From: Chitinophaga varians
GTDB taxonomy: Bacteria; Bacteroidota; Bacteroidia; Chitinophagales; Chitinophagaceae
DNA length: 64,000 nt
Assembly (NCBI RefSeq): GCF_014529945.1
Contig: NZ_JACVFB010000002.1
Coordinates: 1,240,001 to 1,304,000 of the forward strand
Reading direction: 5' to 3'
Position numbers and translations under genes: made by a program
The notes under the pieces: model-generated
What the model was told of the DNA's origin: nothing
The model's database searches: none
What the model saw: only the letters and a program-made list of their open reading frames with translations
Part shown: piece after piece, positions 43,735 to 52,600 of the stretch
How the letters are laid out: every line of letters begins with the position of its first letter
Position numbering within the stretch: position 1 is the first letter of the stretch

Positions 43735-44337
43735 TTATTTTACCGGATGCCGCAGTATGGTCTTCAGCTTCTCCGGCGCCGTTTTTCTGTAATCAGACAG
43801 GTATATTTCATGATGTCTGCCATTCATCTGAAACCCCTGCTGGTGCATGAATTCCTCCATTTTTGCCAATGATGCCGGTTCTTCACTGAATGGACCCAGG
43901 TGCATCAGCTGAATACATTTCCCTTCTTCTTTCGTTTTAAGGTCTACATTTCTGAACAAGAGGGACTGCTTCTTTTTCTCCGCAGAAAGTACGGAAGCCG
44001 ATAGTTGTTGCCGGGTAACGTAGTCGGGCATACGAATAGCCAGCTCATAGTACCATTCGCTGCGGGGCACCAGTAATGGCTCAACGGAGGTGTCTTCTAC
44101 CCACCAAAAGCCTTCCAGTTTGCTGACAGTGAAATCTTTGTCGGCCTTTTTGCACATGAATTTGATACCATAGGCCACCGCATAAAGGGCGCCGAGATTT
44201 TCGGCGTAAACGTCTCCGTTGGGATCACCTTTGCCATTGATGGTCAGGAACAGTCCTTTTTCAATAACAGCCACCTGCGGTGTGGTAGTGGCTGTATAGT
44301 AGCTCTTAAAAGCTTTAGTAAGATCCAGTTTATTCAT
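43735..44337 (-). CDS. GyrI-like small-molecule binding domain protein
   Basis: 200 aa from ATG 44337 (MNKLDLTKAFKSYYTA), the usual start of this Bacteroidota group; an upstream ATG at 44418 would add a 27-residue segment with a hydrophobic run, which seems artefactual. The motif FLTINGKGDPNG, then LYAVAYGIKF and WWVED, mark the GyrI-like/SOUL-type fold. Some relatives hydrolyse or sequester toxic small molecules. The upstream gene encodes a DJ-1 domain fused to another GyrI-like domain, so the two are likely functionally linked. Confidence 0.8.
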   Translation of the reverse strand: MNKLDLTKAFKSYYTATTTPQVAVIEKGLFLTINGKGDPNGDVYAENLGALYAVAYGIKFMCKKADKDFTVSKLEGFWWVEDTSVEPLLVPRSEWYYELAIRMPDYVTRQQLSASVLSAEKKKQSLLFRNVDLKTKEEGKCIQLMHLGPFSEEPASLAKMEEFMHQQGFQMNGRHHEIYLSDYRKTAPEKLKTILRHPVK

Positions 44338-44422
44338 TTCTGTTGGGTTGAGGGTAGCATCAATTTTAAATCCTATAAGTAATAACAGTGCCCACCAAAG
44401 GGCATCCCTGCATTTCATGATA

Positions 44423-45463
44423 TCAAGGTTTTATAATGCCGATCTGAACATTGGTGATATTTTGATCCGGCTGATTGAAATCGTATTGGAAATACTGCTC
44501 CCGGTTGTAACCGCTCATGGGGATACCCAATACCTGCAGCACGCTTATCAGTTGACCGTAAGTATCTCCCAGTTTGTCCCATCCACCTTCATGGGTGGTG
44601 CTGATGCAGTCGAAGGCCGGCAGTGTCTCACATTGGTAGGGTGCCGGTACGGGAGCGATGGCTGTCACCGGAAGACCGATATCGAGGCGGAAGACGGTTT
44701 CGGGGTTACCATCAAACTGATGGTAATGCCACTGCACGGGGCCGGAGACTTCCAGGTCAGCAGCGATTGCTTGCTGGTACATCTCCCGTGTGGCAGTCCG
44801 CACCAATGGCAGCATGCCTTCCATATTCACTTCGTAGCTGCGGTAGAAGAAAGGCAGCGGCTGTACATGGCTGAATTTGGGGGTAGAGCCGGCAGCGTCG
44901 AAGAAGCCGAACCAGAATGCCAGTTCCTGCTTGTCGAGCAGGCCGAGCGCGGCATAGATTTCTTTGGTGAAAGGTACCATGGCGGTACCTGCAGCAGTGA
45001 TCAGGTTGCCGCTTGTTACCGCTGGCCGGTTGATATAGTGGGCAACGCCTTTATACGCAGGGGCCATCATTTGCAGTACCTGGGCGTCATTGCCGGTATG
45101 TGCCACATGGTCCAGCAGGCCTTGATTACCGAGGAAGGCCGTGGCATCGCAGATAGCGGCGAGCAGGCGGCCGCTCTCCAGTTGTTTCAGGAGCAGGGGC
45201 AGCAGGGCGCGATGTTCGCTGCCGCTGGCGATGGTGGTGCCGCCGGGGATGATCAGCAGGTCGATGTCAGTTGCCATAGCCTGTTCCAGGCTTTGCTGCG
45301 GTTGTACGCTTACATTACCGCCGGAAGTGACTGGCTGGCCATCCAGTGAAAATGGCACCACCTGTATGTCGGTGAAGTTGTTCAGTCCAAAAATGGCCAG
45401 CGCCGGTTCCCAGTCAGAATAGCCATTGTATACATACACGTAGCAGTTGCGTTGCGTTTTCAT
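44423..45463 (-). CDS. DJ-1/PfpI domain fused to a C-terminal GyrI-like domain
   Basis: 346 aa from ATG 45463 (MKTQRNCYVYVYNGYSDWE). The N-terminal part (about 5-200) is DJ-1/PfpI: acidic residue in SDWEPALA, LLIIPGGT, and nucleophile Cys in LAAICDATAFLG. The C-terminal part (about 215-346) is a GyrI-like effector-binding fold, with EVSGPVQWHYHQFDG, VFRLDIGLP and HEGGWDKLGDTYGQLI. The DJ-1 domain could be a hydratase/deglycase-like or amidase-like enzyme and the GyrI domain a ligand binder. It is flanked by a WYL regulator upstream and a second GyrI protein downstream, all on the minus strand. Confidence 0.85.
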   Translation of the reverse strand: MKTQRNCYVYVYNGYSDWEPALAIFGLNNFTDIQVVPFSLDGQPVTSGGNVSVQPQQSLEQAMATDIDLLIIPGGTTIASGSEHRALLPLLLKQLESGRLLAAICDATAFLGNQGLLDHVAHTGNDAQVLQMMAPAYKGVAHYINRPAVTSGNLITAAGTAMVPFTKEIYAALGLLDKQELAFWFGFFDAAGSTPKFSHVQPLPFFYRSYEVNMEGMLPLVRTATREMYQQAIAADLEVSGPVQWHYHQFDGNPETVFRLDIGLPVTAIAPVPAPYQCETLPAFDCISTTHEGGWDKLGDTYGQLISVLQVLGIPMSGYNREQYFQYDFNQPDQNITNVQIGIIKP

Positions 45464-45545
45464 ATTGTTTCTTTTAATTACAATACAAAGCAACGAACGG
45501 GGTGTGACAACCCTATGTCAGGAGAGTTTTATTTATTTATTTAAT

Positions 45546-45586
45546 CATTTGGTTATTTAATGATTAAATGGCAAAATAACCAAATG
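45546..45586. repeat. ATTTGGTTATTT-type inverted repeat after the WYL regulator
   Basis: Perfect 13-bp arms CATTTGGTTATTT (45546-45558) and AAATAACCAAATG (45574-45586) around a 15-base loop. The right arm ends one base before the stop codon of the WYL regulator (45588-45590). Same AT-rich class as blocks near 9434, 40975 and 56088. Confidence 0.8.
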
Positions 45587-45587
45587 C

Positions 45588-46550
45588 CTAAATGAGATAA
45601 TGGTCTTTCAGTTCGGTTATCAGCTCACGCATCGTGACTTTGAGCGCTTCCGGCTCCACTATGACCACGCTATTACCGAACATGACCAGGTAACGGGCCA
45701 GGTAAAGCAGGCCGGATGTGAGAAAAGTCAGTTCTATTTTGTCTCCTTTCGTGATTTCATCCATCAGGCCGAAGTAATAGAGCTGATTACGCATATATCG
45801 CCGGAACTCTTTGTCTACCGCTATTTTTACCAGCAGCGTTTTCTCAGGGGTGGCGCTGCGGCGCTGTTCCAGGTATTCCTGCAGGGATATACGTTTGTCT
45901 TTTTTATAATAGGAAGAAGTGAGACTGAGCTTACGGATACGGTCTACCCGGAAATCGCGGTAGCCCTGCCGGAGCCGGCACCAGGCAATCAGGTGCCAGT
46001 TGCTGCCATCGTGAAAAATACCAATGGGCTCCGCTTCCCGCCGGGTGGCTACTTCCTCCTGAAAGGAAAAGTACTCCATATTGACCACCTGCTGGTGCCC
46101 CAGTGCATGTTGCAGTTCTGAGAGAAACCGGTTGGGGAAGTTATCTTCTTCCACCGGTCCATAGTTCCGCTGTACCACGATATTTTCATCGAGGGATTCC
46201 AGGAAGTCCTTTTCTGACCCGCGTAGTACCGAACGGATTTTTTCCATGGCGAAGCCAAACTGTTTCCGGCTGGAATGGTCGCCAAACTGCTCCATGAGCT
46301 TCTCCCCTGTCAGCAGGGCGCCTGCCTCTTCTTTGGAAAACATCACAGGGGGCAGGTGATAGCCGTCCACAATATAATAGCCGGTGCCGGCTTCGGCACC
46401 AATGGGCACGCCGGCCTCCTGTAAAGCTTTCACATCGCGGTATACGGTACGCAGACTGATATTGAACCGCTCGGATATTTCGGCGGCCTTTACTATTTTT
46501 TTGCCTTGTAATTGAATCAGAATGGCAGTTAGCCTGTCGATACGGTTCAT
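45588..46550 (-). CDS. YafY-type transcriptional regulator (HTH_11 + WYL)
   Basis: 320 aa. The N-terminal winged helix (about 5-58) reads RLTAILIQLQGKKIVKAAEIS then ISLRTVYRDVKAL. The middle and C-terminal part is a WYL domain (about 140-220) with GSNWHLIAWCRLR and YRDFRVDRI, plus a WCX-like tail. WYL domains sense nucleic-acid or small-molecule ligands. It likely controls the DJ-1/GyrI fusion and GyrI genes downstream on the same strand. Confidence 0.9.
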   Translation of the reverse strand: MNRIDRLTAILIQLQGKKIVKAAEISERFNISLRTVYRDVKALQEAGVPIGAEAGTGYYIVDGYHLPPVMFSKEEAGALLTGEKLMEQFGDHSSRKQFGFAMEKIRSVLRGSEKDFLESLDENIVVQRNYGPVEEDNFPNRFLSELQHALGHQQVVNMEYFSFQEEVATRREAEPIGIFHDGSNWHLIAWCRLRQGYRDFRVDRIRKLSLTSSYYKKDKRISLQEYLEQRRSATPEKTLLVKIAVDKEFRRYMRNQLYYFGLMDEITKGDKIELTFLTSGLLYLARYLVMFGNSVVIVEPEALKVTMRELITELKDHYLI

Positions 46551-46654
46551 GAAATTGCCAGGTTGAGACCTCTAATTTCGGGTGCCTGAAATTATTTTTT
46601 ATTTTTTTTTGTCCCGGCATTAAACTTTGGGGAGAATAAACTGTCTTTAATACG

Positions 46655-46794
46655 TAACAAATCTCTGAGAAATAATTAAGTGGTTGATTTCGAGAGTTAT
46701 AGGAATTTTCAGAGATACACAAACACGATGCTACAGTACAGAATATAGGTTAAATGGTAAGCCCCTGCAATTTCTTGCGGGGGCCTGTTTTTTT
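46655..46794 (+). ncRNA. Candidate non-coding RNA divergent from the WYL regulator
   Basis: A plus-strand stem-loop (46661-46716) followed by a complete intrinsic terminator, with no plus-strand protein gene for 3 kb upstream, implies an independent transcript. TTAAACTTTG near 46620 is close to a -7 element but has one extra base. No known RNA family is recognised; boundaries are approximate. Confidence 0.35.
46761..46794 (+). terminator. Orphan terminator on the plus strand
   Basis: GCCCCTGCAA pairs with TTGCGGGGGC (one G-U pair) around TTTC, followed by CTGTTTTTTT. There is no protein gene on this strand for it to terminate. Confidence 0.85.
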
Positions 46795-46921
46795 CCCCAG
46801 GGCTGAAGCCCGGGGTAAGATGTTCTTCAGTTTCTCTCTCGTTGTTGGTACCTGCTTGCAGGCAAAGTCATTTCCGTTGTCTTTATGGCGTATGAATGTT
46901 TCTTGTGATGGTCGGTGATAG

Positions 46922-47956
46922 TTAATAACTCATATCGGTAAGTTTCACCTTGCCCCGGAAAGTCCAGAAAACGAAGGTACTGTAAGCGATCACCAGCGGT
47001 GTGCCAACAGCAGCGATCAGCAGCATGATCTTCAGGGACTTGTTGGAAGACGCCGCCTGATAAATACTGATACTGTACGCCGGGTCTGTGGTAGACAACA
47101 CAATATTGGGATACAACCCTACGGCAAACAGGATCAGCAGGCAGGAAGTGATGATACAGGAATAGAAAAAGGCGGTAAAATATTTTCTGGCGTCAATGTT
47201 CCGTTTAATATTCAGAAGGATAAACACTGCCACCATCGGCAGGATAAACAATTCCGGATGGTTTTTAAACTGATGTGTCATGTGCGGAATGTATATCAGT
47301 GTAGCCATCGACGTTAGAATGAAGCACAGAATGAAAAACTTACTGCAATTGTTCACCATGATCGTCAGTTTGGCATAGAGGCGGTTTTCAGTCTTCATCA
47401 CCAGATAAATAGCGCCATGCAGCATAAACAGCGACAAGGTGGTGAAAGCGATCAGGATGGCATAAGGGTTAAAGAAGGTCCACAGGTTGCCGGTAAATTC
47501 ATGCGCTTTGTTAATTGGTAATCCGTGGATAAGATTGCCCAGCACCAGTCCCAGCAGTAGCGTAATAGCCGTGCTGGAAACGGTATAGGAGACGTCCCAC
47601 ATCTTCCGCCACCATGGCCACGGCTCCTTGCTGCGGAACTCAATGGAGATAGCCCTGAAAATGAGGGCCACCAAAAACAGCATGAACGGGATATAGAAAG
47701 TGGAGAAAATGACACCGTATACCAGCGGGAAACCAGCAAACAGCGCACCACCGGCTATCACCAGCCACACTTCATTACCATCCCATACAGGTCCGATAGC
47801 GTTGAGTACGAGCCGCCGGCTTTCTTCCTTATTAAAAAACAGGTGTAGTGAGCCCGCTCCGAGGTCAAAGCCATCGAGCACGCCGTAACCGGTGATCAGT
47901 CCGCCGATCACTAAAAACCACCAGGTGGGGAGGTCCAGTCCGAGAATTGTTTCCAT
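46922..47956 (-). CDS. cydB: Cytochrome bd ubiquinol oxidase subunit II
   Basis: 344 aa integral membrane protein with about eight to nine helices. The N-terminal LGLDLPTWWFLVIGGLITGYGVLDGFDLGAG is the CydB hallmark, and GPVWDGNEVWLVIAGGALFAGFP follows. It partners CydA in the high-affinity terminal oxidase that reduces O2 to water under low oxygen. It follows cydA after 11 bases. Confidence 0.95.
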   Translation of the reverse strand: METILGLDLPTWWFLVIGGLITGYGVLDGFDLGAGSLHLFFNKEESRRLVLNAIGPVWDGNEVWLVIAGGALFAGFPLVYGVIFSTFYIPFMLFLVALIFRAISIEFRSKEPWPWWRKMWDVSYTVSSTAITLLLGLVLGNLIHGLPINKAHEFTGNLWTFFNPYAILIAFTTLSLFMLHGAIYLVMKTENRLYAKLTIMVNNCSKFFILCFILTSMATLIYIPHMTHQFKNHPELFILPMVAVFILLNIKRNIDARKYFTAFFYSCIITSCLLILFAVGLYPNIVLSTTDPAYSISIYQAASSNKSLKIMLLIAAVGTPLVIAYSTFVFWTFRGKVKLTDMSY

Positions 47957-47967
47957 GCAACTGTATT

Positions 47968-49356
47968 TTAAGAAGGAAGATTAGTCAGGTTATTTGGATA
48001 GTACTGGTCGTGATCATCATCATGCTTGCTGCCTGCAATGTCCGGTCCATGCTGTATTTTACGGTTGAGCAGATACAGGAAAAGCATAAACAGCAACATA
48101 TATACCAGTGTAAATAACACCAACGAAAACATCACCTGATCAGCGGTCACTTTTTTGGAGAGCGCATCGGAGGTGCGTAACAGTTTGTACACCACCCAGG
48201 GCTGCCTGCCCACTTCTGCTGCATACCAGCCTACCTGATTGGCGATCTGTGGCAGCAATACAGCCCAGGCAAATATGATCATCAGCCAGCGTTGCTGAAA
48301 TAGTTTTTTTCTCCACAGTAATATCAAAGCCAGCAGGGTAAGGCCAATCAGCGTCATGCCGATGGAGATCATCATATGATAGGTCTGGAACACGAAGTTG
48401 ACTGCCCGGGGCCTGTCTTCCGGCGGCGTGGCGTGCAGACCTTCCACCGGAGCGCTGAAGCTGCCGTGTGTCAGGAAGGACAAGCCTCCGGGGATTTTAA
48501 TACCGGTAGTTTTTTCTTCTTTATTGTTGACCCAGCCGATGATATACATGTCTGCTACCGCAAGGCTATCGTAATGCCCCTCCATGGCGGCCAGTTTGGC
48601 CGGTTGATATTTGCTGACGTAGTGCGCGGAGCGATGCCCGGTGAAAAGCTGTGCCAGTGCGGCAATTACTGCTACCGACAACCCTACTTTAAACATGGCC
48701 TGCGCATGTTCCACGAAACGTTTTTTCAGGATATACCAGGCGCTAACGCTCATCACGAGAAAAGCGCCTGCCAGGAATGAACCAATGATCACATGTGCAT
48801 AGCGGTCCACGCTGGAAGGGTTGTTGACCATCTCCCAGAAATCGGTCACTACGGCTCTTGCGCCCAGGTCATGCCCTTCGATGCGGTAACCGGCCGGTGT
48901 TTGCTGCCAGGAGTTGGCGATCACAATCCACAAGGCAGACAGGGCGGAACCTACCGCCACCATGATGGTAGAGAAATAATGGACGGCTTTATGGACACGG
49001 TCCCATCCAAACAGCAATACACCCAGAAAAGCAGATTCCATAGCAAACGCGAAGATGCCTTCCGCGGCCAGCGCGCTTCCGAAGATATCCCCCACGTAAT
49101 GTGAATAGGTGGCCCAGTTGGTGCCAAACTCAAATTCCATGACGATACCGGTAGCTACGCCAATACCAAATATGAGGGCGAAGATCTTGATCCAGAACTT
49201 CGTAATCTCCTTGTACAGCAGTTTACCTGTTTTCAGGTATAACCCTTCCATAATCACCAAACATAAGCCCAGTCCGATACTCAGCGGAGGATAGATGTAA
49301 TGGAAGGCAATGGTGAAGGCAAACTGTATCCTGGATAGTATTTCAACAGAAGGCAT
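47968..49356 (-). CDS. cydA: Cytochrome bd ubiquinol oxidase subunit I
   Basis: 462 aa, shorter than the E. coli protein (522), so it has the short Q-loop. Haem ligands and signatures are seen: His in TIAFHYIYPPLSIG, His in RYAHVIIGSFLAG, the Q-loop start KYQPAKLAAMEGHY, and GWYAAEVGRQPWVVY near the C-terminus. It oxidises quinol and holds haems b558, b595 and d. The tail is His/Asp-rich (HDDDHDQ). The promoter should lie in 49357-49443, immediately downstream of the hairpin that follows jetC. Confidence 0.96.
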   Translation of the reverse strand: MPSVEILSRIQFAFTIAFHYIYPPLSIGLGLCLVIMEGLYLKTGKLLYKEITKFWIKIFALIFGIGVATGIVMEFEFGTNWATYSHYVGDIFGSALAAEGIFAFAMESAFLGVLLFGWDRVHKAVHYFSTIMVAVGSALSALWIVIANSWQQTPAGYRIEGHDLGARAVVTDFWEMVNNPSSVDRYAHVIIGSFLAGAFLVMSVSAWYILKKRFVEHAQAMFKVGLSVAVIAALAQLFTGHRSAHYVSKYQPAKLAAMEGHYDSLAVADMYIIGWVNNKEEKTTGIKIPGGLSFLTHGSFSAPVEGLHATPPEDRPRAVNFVFQTYHMMISIGMTLIGLTLLALILLWRKKLFQQRWLMIIFAWAVLLPQIANQVGWYAAEVGRQPWVVYKLLRTSDALSKKVTADQVMFSLVLFTLVYMLLFMLFLYLLNRKIQHGPDIAGSKHDDDHDQYYPNNLTNLPS

Positions 49357-49443
49357 AATCTCGAATTATGTTCACAAAGTTAGTAGCTGCTCCAATCTGT
49401 CAAACTGATGTTTATCATGTATGTATAAATATATAATATTTTA

Positions 49444-49620
49444 TCACACAAAGGTCTCGCAAAGTCGCAAAGCAGCAAAGTCGCAAAGATTTTTTAAGAT
49501 TAAATAAAAAAGCAAAGGAGCGGAGATCAAATTTGATCTCCGCTCCTTTGCTTTCTCTGCTCGCTTATGTAATCTTTGCGACTTTGCTGCTTTGCGACTT
49601 TGCGAGACGCCTTTGTGTGA
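49444..49620. repeat. Long CGCAAAG-type inverted repeat after jetC
   Basis: Arms 49444-49491 and 49571-49620 are complementary apart from a 2-base bulge and contain four CGCAAAG/GCAAAG units each. The loop holds a second perfect 23-bp palindrome (49509-49554) centred on AAATTT. The right arm ends one base before the jetC stop codon. Outer (TCACACAAAGG) and inner (GAGCGGAGATC) sequences resemble the copy at 35095-35275. Confidence 0.93.
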
Positions 49621-49621
49621 A

Positions 49622-52600
49622 CTAAGCTTCCATGGTTTCAAACTCTTTCTTCCTTTCCCGGTATTCTTCCATGGTGAAGTTATAAACCACAGAGTCGCGT
49701 TTGTTTTTGTTAGACACAAAGTGACAGGCATGAATATACGGTTCTGCGATATTTAGTTTGTCCAGTGGCGTTACCACCAGCAACTGAAGGTTGAGCTGAC
49801 CACAATATTCCATCAGGTAGTGGCTCTTCTCCGGGTCCAGTTTGCTGAAGGCCTCATCCACCGTGATAAAGCGCAGGCTGCGGTGCTGGCGGTTGGCCTC
49901 GTTGATACCAAACTGGTAGGCGATGGCGGCGCCCAGAATGGTGTAGGTGAACTGTGCTTTTTCACCACCGGAAAGGCTGGCGGTGTCCTCGTAGTATTTG
50001 AAGGCTTTATTATCGGAGATATAGTATTCTTTAGCCCCGAAGTCGAGCCAGTTACGGACATCCGTTACTTTACGGCGCCATGCTTCATTTTGCTGTAGTT
50101 CGGTGATCAGTACTTTGATATTTTCAAAGAGTTGTTCACCATAGGCTTCGTCTTTTTCCAGGTGGTACTTCATGGAGTCTGGTACGGCGCCGCTCAGTTT
50201 CTCTTTGAAGTTGCGGATCTCCACGTCTTTTACGTGGCGGCATTCCAGCTGGAGGTAGGTATCCGGGTTTTTGTTGAAGGTGATGTTACGGAGTGGTTCG
50301 TTGAGATCGTCCATGACTTCCCGGATCAGGTCTTCCTGTCCGTATATCCATGCCCGGTAGTTGGTGATGGCGTTGAGCATACTGGTGTCCATGTACTTAC
50401 GGAAACGTTCCTTATGCTCGATGAGGCGCTGGTATTTGATATTCTCGTATAATGACGTGAATTCGTCGAGGTACCGGACATGGGGCTGCAGATCGCTGAC
50501 GTCGCCGAGCCATTCAGGATAGGCATCGTGGATGGCTTTGGAAGGCATCACGAAGGCAGACAGCTGTCGGGTGATTTCGCTTTCTTTTTCGGCCGACTGG
50601 CGCATGGCGTCGTGCAGGGTGGCTTTCAGGTTGTCGTCTGCCCGTTTGCGGTACGAGGCCAGTTCTGCGGTGGTTTCGGCCGGTTCGGTGAGCGACAGGT
50701 CGGAGAGGTATTCCAGCACGTATTGCAGTGAGATATCGTCCAGCGGATTTACTTTCAGCTGATTGAAATGACGCAGCTTATCGGCCGCTTTATCATCGAT
50801 ACGGCCTTTTTCCTGCAAGGCTCTTTCTTTCTCTTTCTCTTTGTCCTGTATCTGTGCGATGGCTTCGTCGAGCTGATCGCAGATCACCTGGTATTTGTCG
50901 CTTGTTTTCAGCAGCTGTGCTTTCTCCCGGGCAAACGATTCGATGACGCCGGCGTGTGTCTGCCAGTTGATTTCGCTGTAGTTGCGGAGCGAGAGGAAGG
51001 CGTTCAGCAGGGTATTGACGGTGGTAATGGCCTTGCGGGTATTTTCCAGCTGTGAAATGCTGTGCTGCAATGTTTCAATATTGCTGCTGCATTCGTCTTG
51101 TTCTGCTTTAAGCAGCCGCAGTTTGTTTTTATTGTTCCAGCCGAGCACATAGTTGTTCTGTTGTGAGCGGTTGGGGCGGTCATCTTTCTCGTGACGTGTA
51201 GCCTGCCGCGTTAGTCCGTTAGAAGTAACAGCTTTGCGCGATTTGTTGAACACGGCCATGTCATCGGTGCAGGTATAATCAAACTGGTCCAGCAGCTGGT
51301 TTTGCAGCCATTCTTTGAAAATGGTGCCGGGTTTGATTTCTATTTTCTGCAGGAGGCTTTCCTTTTCGGTAGGCATCCTGAGCATGGTATAGTTTTCGTC
51401 TTCCACTTTATGGTAAACGAGGCGTGTCTGCAGGTTGTTGGAGTTGATGTATTTGTTGATGTCCATGATGTACTCTTCCGGTACCAGCAGGCGCAGGCCG
51501 AAGTTGTGGAGTACTTTTTCGATGGCGCTTTCCCAGCGGCTTTCGCTGTCTTTTACACGTATCAGCTCACCTACAAACGGGAGGTCATCTTCCTGTACAT
51601 CGAGCATGTCTGCCAGCTGTTGCCGGATACGTACCAGCTCGTAGGGGATGTTGTTTTTACGGTTGAGGAAGGATTCTATTTCTTCTTCCAGCCGTGTTAC
51701 CTGCGCCCTTTCAGCGGTGAGGCTGCTCTTGTAGTGGAACATCTCTTCCTGCAGTGTTTCCAGCTGTTTGTCGTGTGCGCCTTTCAGCTGTTCAGCGCCA
51801 TTGATATTTTCGTGGAACTGCTGTTCGTCCGGATTGGGGGCCAGTTCCAGCCGGTCGGCGAGCATGTTGTACTCTTCCATCTTATTACGTTTCCCTTCGA
51901 GGGCTTTCTGTTCGTAGTGGATGGATTTTTCGATGGAGCGCAGCTGTTCGTCAACACTGTTGTTGGCTTTCTGGGCAATCAGCTCGTCCTTGCGGAGATT
52001 CATCGTTTGCAGATGTTCATTGATACCGCTGAGGATGGTGGCTGTTTTCTGTTGTTCTTTTTGCAGCGCTTCCAGTTCCTTTTCGAGGATGTCTTTTTCC
52101 TGTTTGTTGAACCAGGCGGGCAGTATATCCTGCAGCATCTGCAGTTCGCGGTTGCGGTCCTGTAGTTCCTGCCAGGCTGTTTTGTTGGCGATGATAGGTT
52201 CCAGCATTTTAAGCTGGGTTTCATCTTTCTGGATGGCGCGGTGGCTGGACAGGAGGCTGTCGTAGTTTTCGCGCAGTTTCAGGAATTCGCCTTCAGCGTC
52301 GGTTTCTTCGAGCATCTGGCTGCGGATGAAGGTATTGAGGTCGCCCAATACTTTAATGCCGACTGTCTGGTTAAAGAGCGACAGGGCTTTCTCGCTGCGC
52401 AGGCCGAAGATATTGCTGAAGAGGGCGGCGTATTCTTTAAAGCTGTCGGTGATTTCTGTTTTAGGATATTCGAGGCGGAGTTTCTTTTTCCAGTCGCCTT
52501 TCATATCGAATTTACCTGCACCGAAGTGGTCGTTGATATTGAGTTTGTGGGGAGAAACGATGAATTGTCTTTTCAGTTCTCCGGAATACCAGCGTACCTG

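Larger units (their letters stand above)
46551..46921. other. 371-bp gap with RNA-like structure but no protein gene
   Basis: No open frame of note. The plus strand holds an inverted repeat ATCTCTGA (46661-46668) / TCAGAGAT (46709-46716) and a good terminator (46761-46794). The nearest plus-strand protein gene upstream ends 3 kb away. Further hairpins are CCCC-GGGCT/AGCCC-GGGG near 46795-46815 and CCTGC/GCAGG near 46851. Confidence 0.6.

Noticed and set aside
49444..49620. Repeated CGCAAAG units read as a CRISPR array
   Set aside because: Units are 7-10 bases and contiguous, there are no unique spacers of uniform length, and no cas genes are present.
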